Of a stretch of 64,000 nucleotides of DNA, positions 61,371 to 64,000 are shown one piece after another (position 1 is the stretch's first letter; every line of letters starts with the position of its first letter). The DNA is from Acarospora socialis (taxonomy: Eukaryota > Ascomycota > Lecanoromycetes > Acarosporales > Acarosporaceae). The translations under genes were made by a program, and so were the position numbers. The DNA is taken from NCBI GenBank assembly GCA_025617375.2, contig JAMYGW020000002.1, forward strand, positions 248,001 through 312,000. Reading direction: 5' to 3'. The notes under the pieces are model-generated. The model worked only from the letters and a program-made list of their open reading frames with translations. It was not told where the DNA came from and searched no databases.

Positions 61371-61860
61371 GACATCAAAACAAAAACTAAAGTCAAGAAA
61401 GAAAGTTAAGTTGATAACAGAGATGATTGAAGAAATTAAGAAGAAATCTTTGATGAGAACTGTCTTTGAAAAAAAAATGAAAATATAATGCAGAAATAAC
61501 ATCATAACTAGAGAGCAAAGAAGCTGCAGTCAAACATAGCATTTTTTAAAGAAAATGACTGAACTCTTAATAATTCTTCTTCATTCAAATTAATTGCTGC
61601 AAAAAAAGAGTTTAGTGAGTTACATAGTTTCTGCAATCATATTATATTATAATACTCAATTCTAACACTTTCTGACAAGATTCTGCTATATAACAATAAC
61701 AATGTTGACAAGAGCTGCACTCTTTCAAGATTAATTAAGCAGCATTCTCTCTTCTGATCAGAGAGATAATTACTTAGTATAATTAAAATTTAAAGTGACA
61801 TCAATCAGCAATCACAAGTCTGCAGAAGACAAGTGAAGTATTTCTTTGTACTTATTTTGA
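61371..61860 (+). pseudogene. hAT cargo gene Z, small Lys-rich protein near the right end
   Basis: An ATG at 61,371 opens MTSKQKLKSRKKVKLITEMI, and the same start is conserved in hAT copy A near 44,030 on the minus strand (MTSKQNLKSKKKIKLITEMI). Further shared peptides follow, and an intron-like stretch at about 61,630-61,682 carries the ATTATAATACTCAATTCTAA word. The protein would be small, basic at its N-terminus and without a recognised domain. This copy is interrupted. Conservation of the start and reading frame between two separately decayed copies argues that it was a real gene of the element. Confidence 0.5.
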
Positions 61861-62344
61861 AAGTATAAACTCTCACATATCAAAATCTCTCTTCTATGAC
61901 TTATATGTTATATAGTTGCAAAATAACATAAGAAAAAAAATCTGATTATAGCAGCAGAGTTGTGAAAGACAAAAATGATGTTTGATACTTTTCAGCTCTA
62001 CTAAGAAAATGAACTTTTTATTAGTTAATGTACTTTAGTTCTGTATTAAATATGTGATGTAATGAACAACTTATAATGCTCACATATAATGCTCACAAAT
62101 CATGTTGTAAACACATAGTCAAACAAAAAGTGCTTTGTGAAACTATCAACAAATAGTTTTGTGTTAGTAACATCTATCAATTAAATTCTGCTTAATTATC
62201 ATGTGCTAATTAAATTTAATCTAGTCTGAGCTGTCAAGAAAAACTTAATTCAACTCTGTCTGAAACCTGATTCTGCTCAGAGTTAAGCTGAGTTGCAAAG
62301 TTGAATTTGATGAGTCAGACTGAATTTCAAAATCTGAGTCTGAT

Positions 62345-62364
62345 TTAATTTGATGATCATTCTA
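62345..62364 (-). repeat. Right terminal inverted repeat of hAT copy B
   Basis: Reads TTAATTTGATGATCATTCTA on the plus strand and is followed directly by the duplication TGTTAAAC. Inside it, 62,070-62,100 contains the word ATAATGCTCA twice, matching the subterminal GAGTGTTATA pair at 51,043-51,070 on the left. Confidence 0.85.
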
Positions 62365-62372
62365 TGTTAAAC

Positions 62373-64000
62373 TTATCTTACTGCAACAGTTTCAACTGAC
62401 AAGCTCAATCTGTAACTTGTATGCATCTCTCAATATCTTAGTCAATTTAGTCTAAACATACAGCATCATTTTAACAAAATTCATCTAGTATCTGATGTCT
62501 TATCACAAATATTAAACAACATGAGAATAAAAGAGAATAAGATTGATATTCTCAAAGATCTAATCATAAATTTATATTATATTACTCTGATAAAACTAAC
62601 AAAGAATTTTAAACAATGTCTGAAGAACATGTACAAAGAGAATAGTCAGTGAAAACAAATTCTAGATATAATTAAATTAACAACTTCATCTTATCAAAAT
62701 CAGTCATCAGACACAACTTACAATGAAGATATTGTAAAAAGATCAGTGAGATTACAGTTTATGTACTGAAACAGTCTAATCTACTATATTGATGAAGCTG
62801 ACAAGCATGAACATCTTTGCATCTTATCACAACTCAAAGAAGAAATATTTGAACTAGTTCATGATTAACAACATCATGATGAATTTCATAGAACTTATGA
62901 TTAAATATTCAACTCATTATTTATGCATTATCTTATCAGATAACTAAAGATGTACATACTTCATTGTCTGAAATGTCAACTAAATCAAATCAAATGATAC
63001 ACTCTCTATGAATCATTAAATTCAATATTGACATCATCAATATCATTTCACATCATTATCATGAACTTTATACTGATCTTATCATCAGATAATCAGAACA
63101 TCAATAACTTGCTGACAGTTATTAATAAGTTTATCAAATAAGTACTTTTTCTGTCTGACAAATTCATTTATAATACTGTAGATTAAGTAAATATCTTGCT
63201 TTCTGATCTTATAGAACATGACTGAGACATATCTTGACAAATCATTAGTAATTGAGATTGAAAGTTTCTGTCATTCTTTTGAAGAATAATATTTGAAAAG
63301 CTAGAAATTAAATTACTAACATTTACAGCATATCATTCTCAAATCAATGATCAGTTCAAGTGTATGAATTAGATAGTAGAAATCATCATACATTATTATT
63401 TTACAAGAAATTCTGACAAAGCTTTCACCAGTATTTTATCTTATCTTCAAGACAGTCTCAACAATAGTCATAATGTATTCATCAGCTATGCATTCAACAA
63501 ACTAACTTATGACTTTTAAATCAATGACAGTCTCAATTCACTAAACAACTTGTCACTCAAATACTATAGCAAACTTCATCAAATCTACTGTGAAAAGACA
63601 GAACAAGCAATTATCTTTGTAAATGTCACAGCAAAGCACTACTACAACACAAAACACATTTTTCTCATCATAGACAATCTGATCTATCTACAACTACATT
63701 ATGAATACATTATTTCTGATCTTACAAACAGAAAACTATTAAATCAACATGTTAAGTCATTTTGTGTTCTAAAATGCATTGACTGACTAGTTTATTGACT
63801 CAATCTATCTTTCACAATGCAAATTCATTCTGTCATGTCTGTTGCACAGCTTGAACTTACTTTTTTGTTAACTTTAAACTCATATAATTGACAATCAAAT
63901 GTGAATTCTTCTTTCATCAAAATTGAACAAAACAACAATGTTGATACAGCTTCAGTCTATGAAATTGAACATTTACTGAATAAACACATTACACATCATG
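62373..64000 (+). pseudogene. Gypsy-2 pol continued: RNase H end and integrase
   Basis: Directly after the hAT duplication the plus strand resumes Gypsy sequence (TDKLNL at about 62,396). The integrase zinc-binding region follows near 62,870-62,990 (HHLIRQLKMYILHCLKC) and then the catalytic core and C-terminal part (HKHIFLIIDNLIYLQLHYEY near 63,650-63,710). The reading direction and protein position join the left part at 50,816. It is broken and continues past the window end. Confidence 0.75.

Larger units (their letters stand above)
50825..62364 (+). mobile_element. hAT copy B, 11.5-kb hAT transposon with several genes
   Basis: The element is 11,540 bp. It is bounded by inverted ends TAGAATGATCACCAAACTAA (left) and, in reverse complement, TAGAATGATCATCAAATTAA (right), which differ only by C/T changes. 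It is flanked by a perfect 8-bp target duplication TGTTAAAC (50,817-50,824 and 62,365-62,372), the length typical of hAT elements. It interrupts the RNase H region of Gypsy-2 cleanly. Inside are a hAT transposase (plus strand, centre), an acidic-tailed gene upstream of it, a probable minus-strand gene at the left, another on the minus strand at the right, a small plus-strand gene near the right end, and two long arrays of 13-bp units. All reading frames carry stops of the kind made by C-to-T change. hAT elements are usually 2.5-5 kb, so this is very large. Confidence 0.88.
48110..64000 (+). mobile_element. Gypsy-2, Ty3/Gypsy element, broken, split by hAT copy B, runs off the window
   Basis: A 5' LTR (48,110-48,460) is followed by an internal region with reverse transcriptase and RNase H up to 50,824. 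After the 11.5-kb hAT insertion it continues at 62,373 with the end of RNase H and the integrase to the end of the window. Left flank ATTGT (48,105-48,109) is one half of the expected 5-bp duplication. The pol type differs from Gypsy-1: it has a YVDDIIIF box and an AERNY stretch in RNase H. It is heavily broken. Confidence 0.82.

Overview
The window is a stretch of filamentous ascomycete (Pezizomycotina-type) genome: about 59 kb of very AT-rich, mutated transposon DNA around two small islands of normal composition at about 29,969-33,858 and 34,251-35,104. The evidence for a fungus is the set of short 47-82 bp introns with CTAAC/CTGAC-like branch sites, a LaeA-like methyltransferase, Tad1-type LINEs with (TAA)n tails, chromodomain Gypsy elements and two sharply separated compositions. 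By eye I find no CpG dinucleotide outside the islands, whereas CpA and CpT are common there. This looks like CpG-directed repeat mutation (a RIP-like process), not the CpA-directed form known from Neurospora.

Layout. 1-17,020: a decayed DNA-transposon end, a LINE 3' end, a Copia element on the minus strand (1,436-13,128) split by a Gypsy chromovirus (3,499-9,718, 5-bp target duplication CTACT), then a Gypsy integrase fragment and a minisatellite. 17,021-28,343: two LINE copies in tandem on the minus strand and a 5'-truncated one on the plus strand. 29,472-29,830: a solo LTR. 30,420-35,115: the gene island, with a methyltransferase (minus) and an FAD monooxygenase (plus) transcribed divergently from a 291-bp intergenic region, both fully open after splicing, followed by a decaying polytopic membrane-protein gene. 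Together these look like the remnant of a secondary-metabolite gene cluster. 35,402-64,000: a deep nest, Copia > (LINE with two solo LTRs and a TRIM-like element) and Copia > hAT copy A > LINE > Gypsy > hAT copy B; the right-hand parts of the outer layers lie beyond the window.

The most unusual object is hAT copy B (50,825-62,364): 11.5 kb, 8-bp target duplication TGTTAAAC, near-identical inverted ends, a hAT transposase, and at least three further gene-like regions of unknown function. A roughly 13-bp word close to TTATAATGCTCA occurs as a dimer, on the coding strand, in its short intron-like stretches and near its ends. Related units are amplified into two large arrays in opposite orientation, one of which starts exactly at a GTAAGT donor. 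No tRNA, rRNA or CRISPR was seen.
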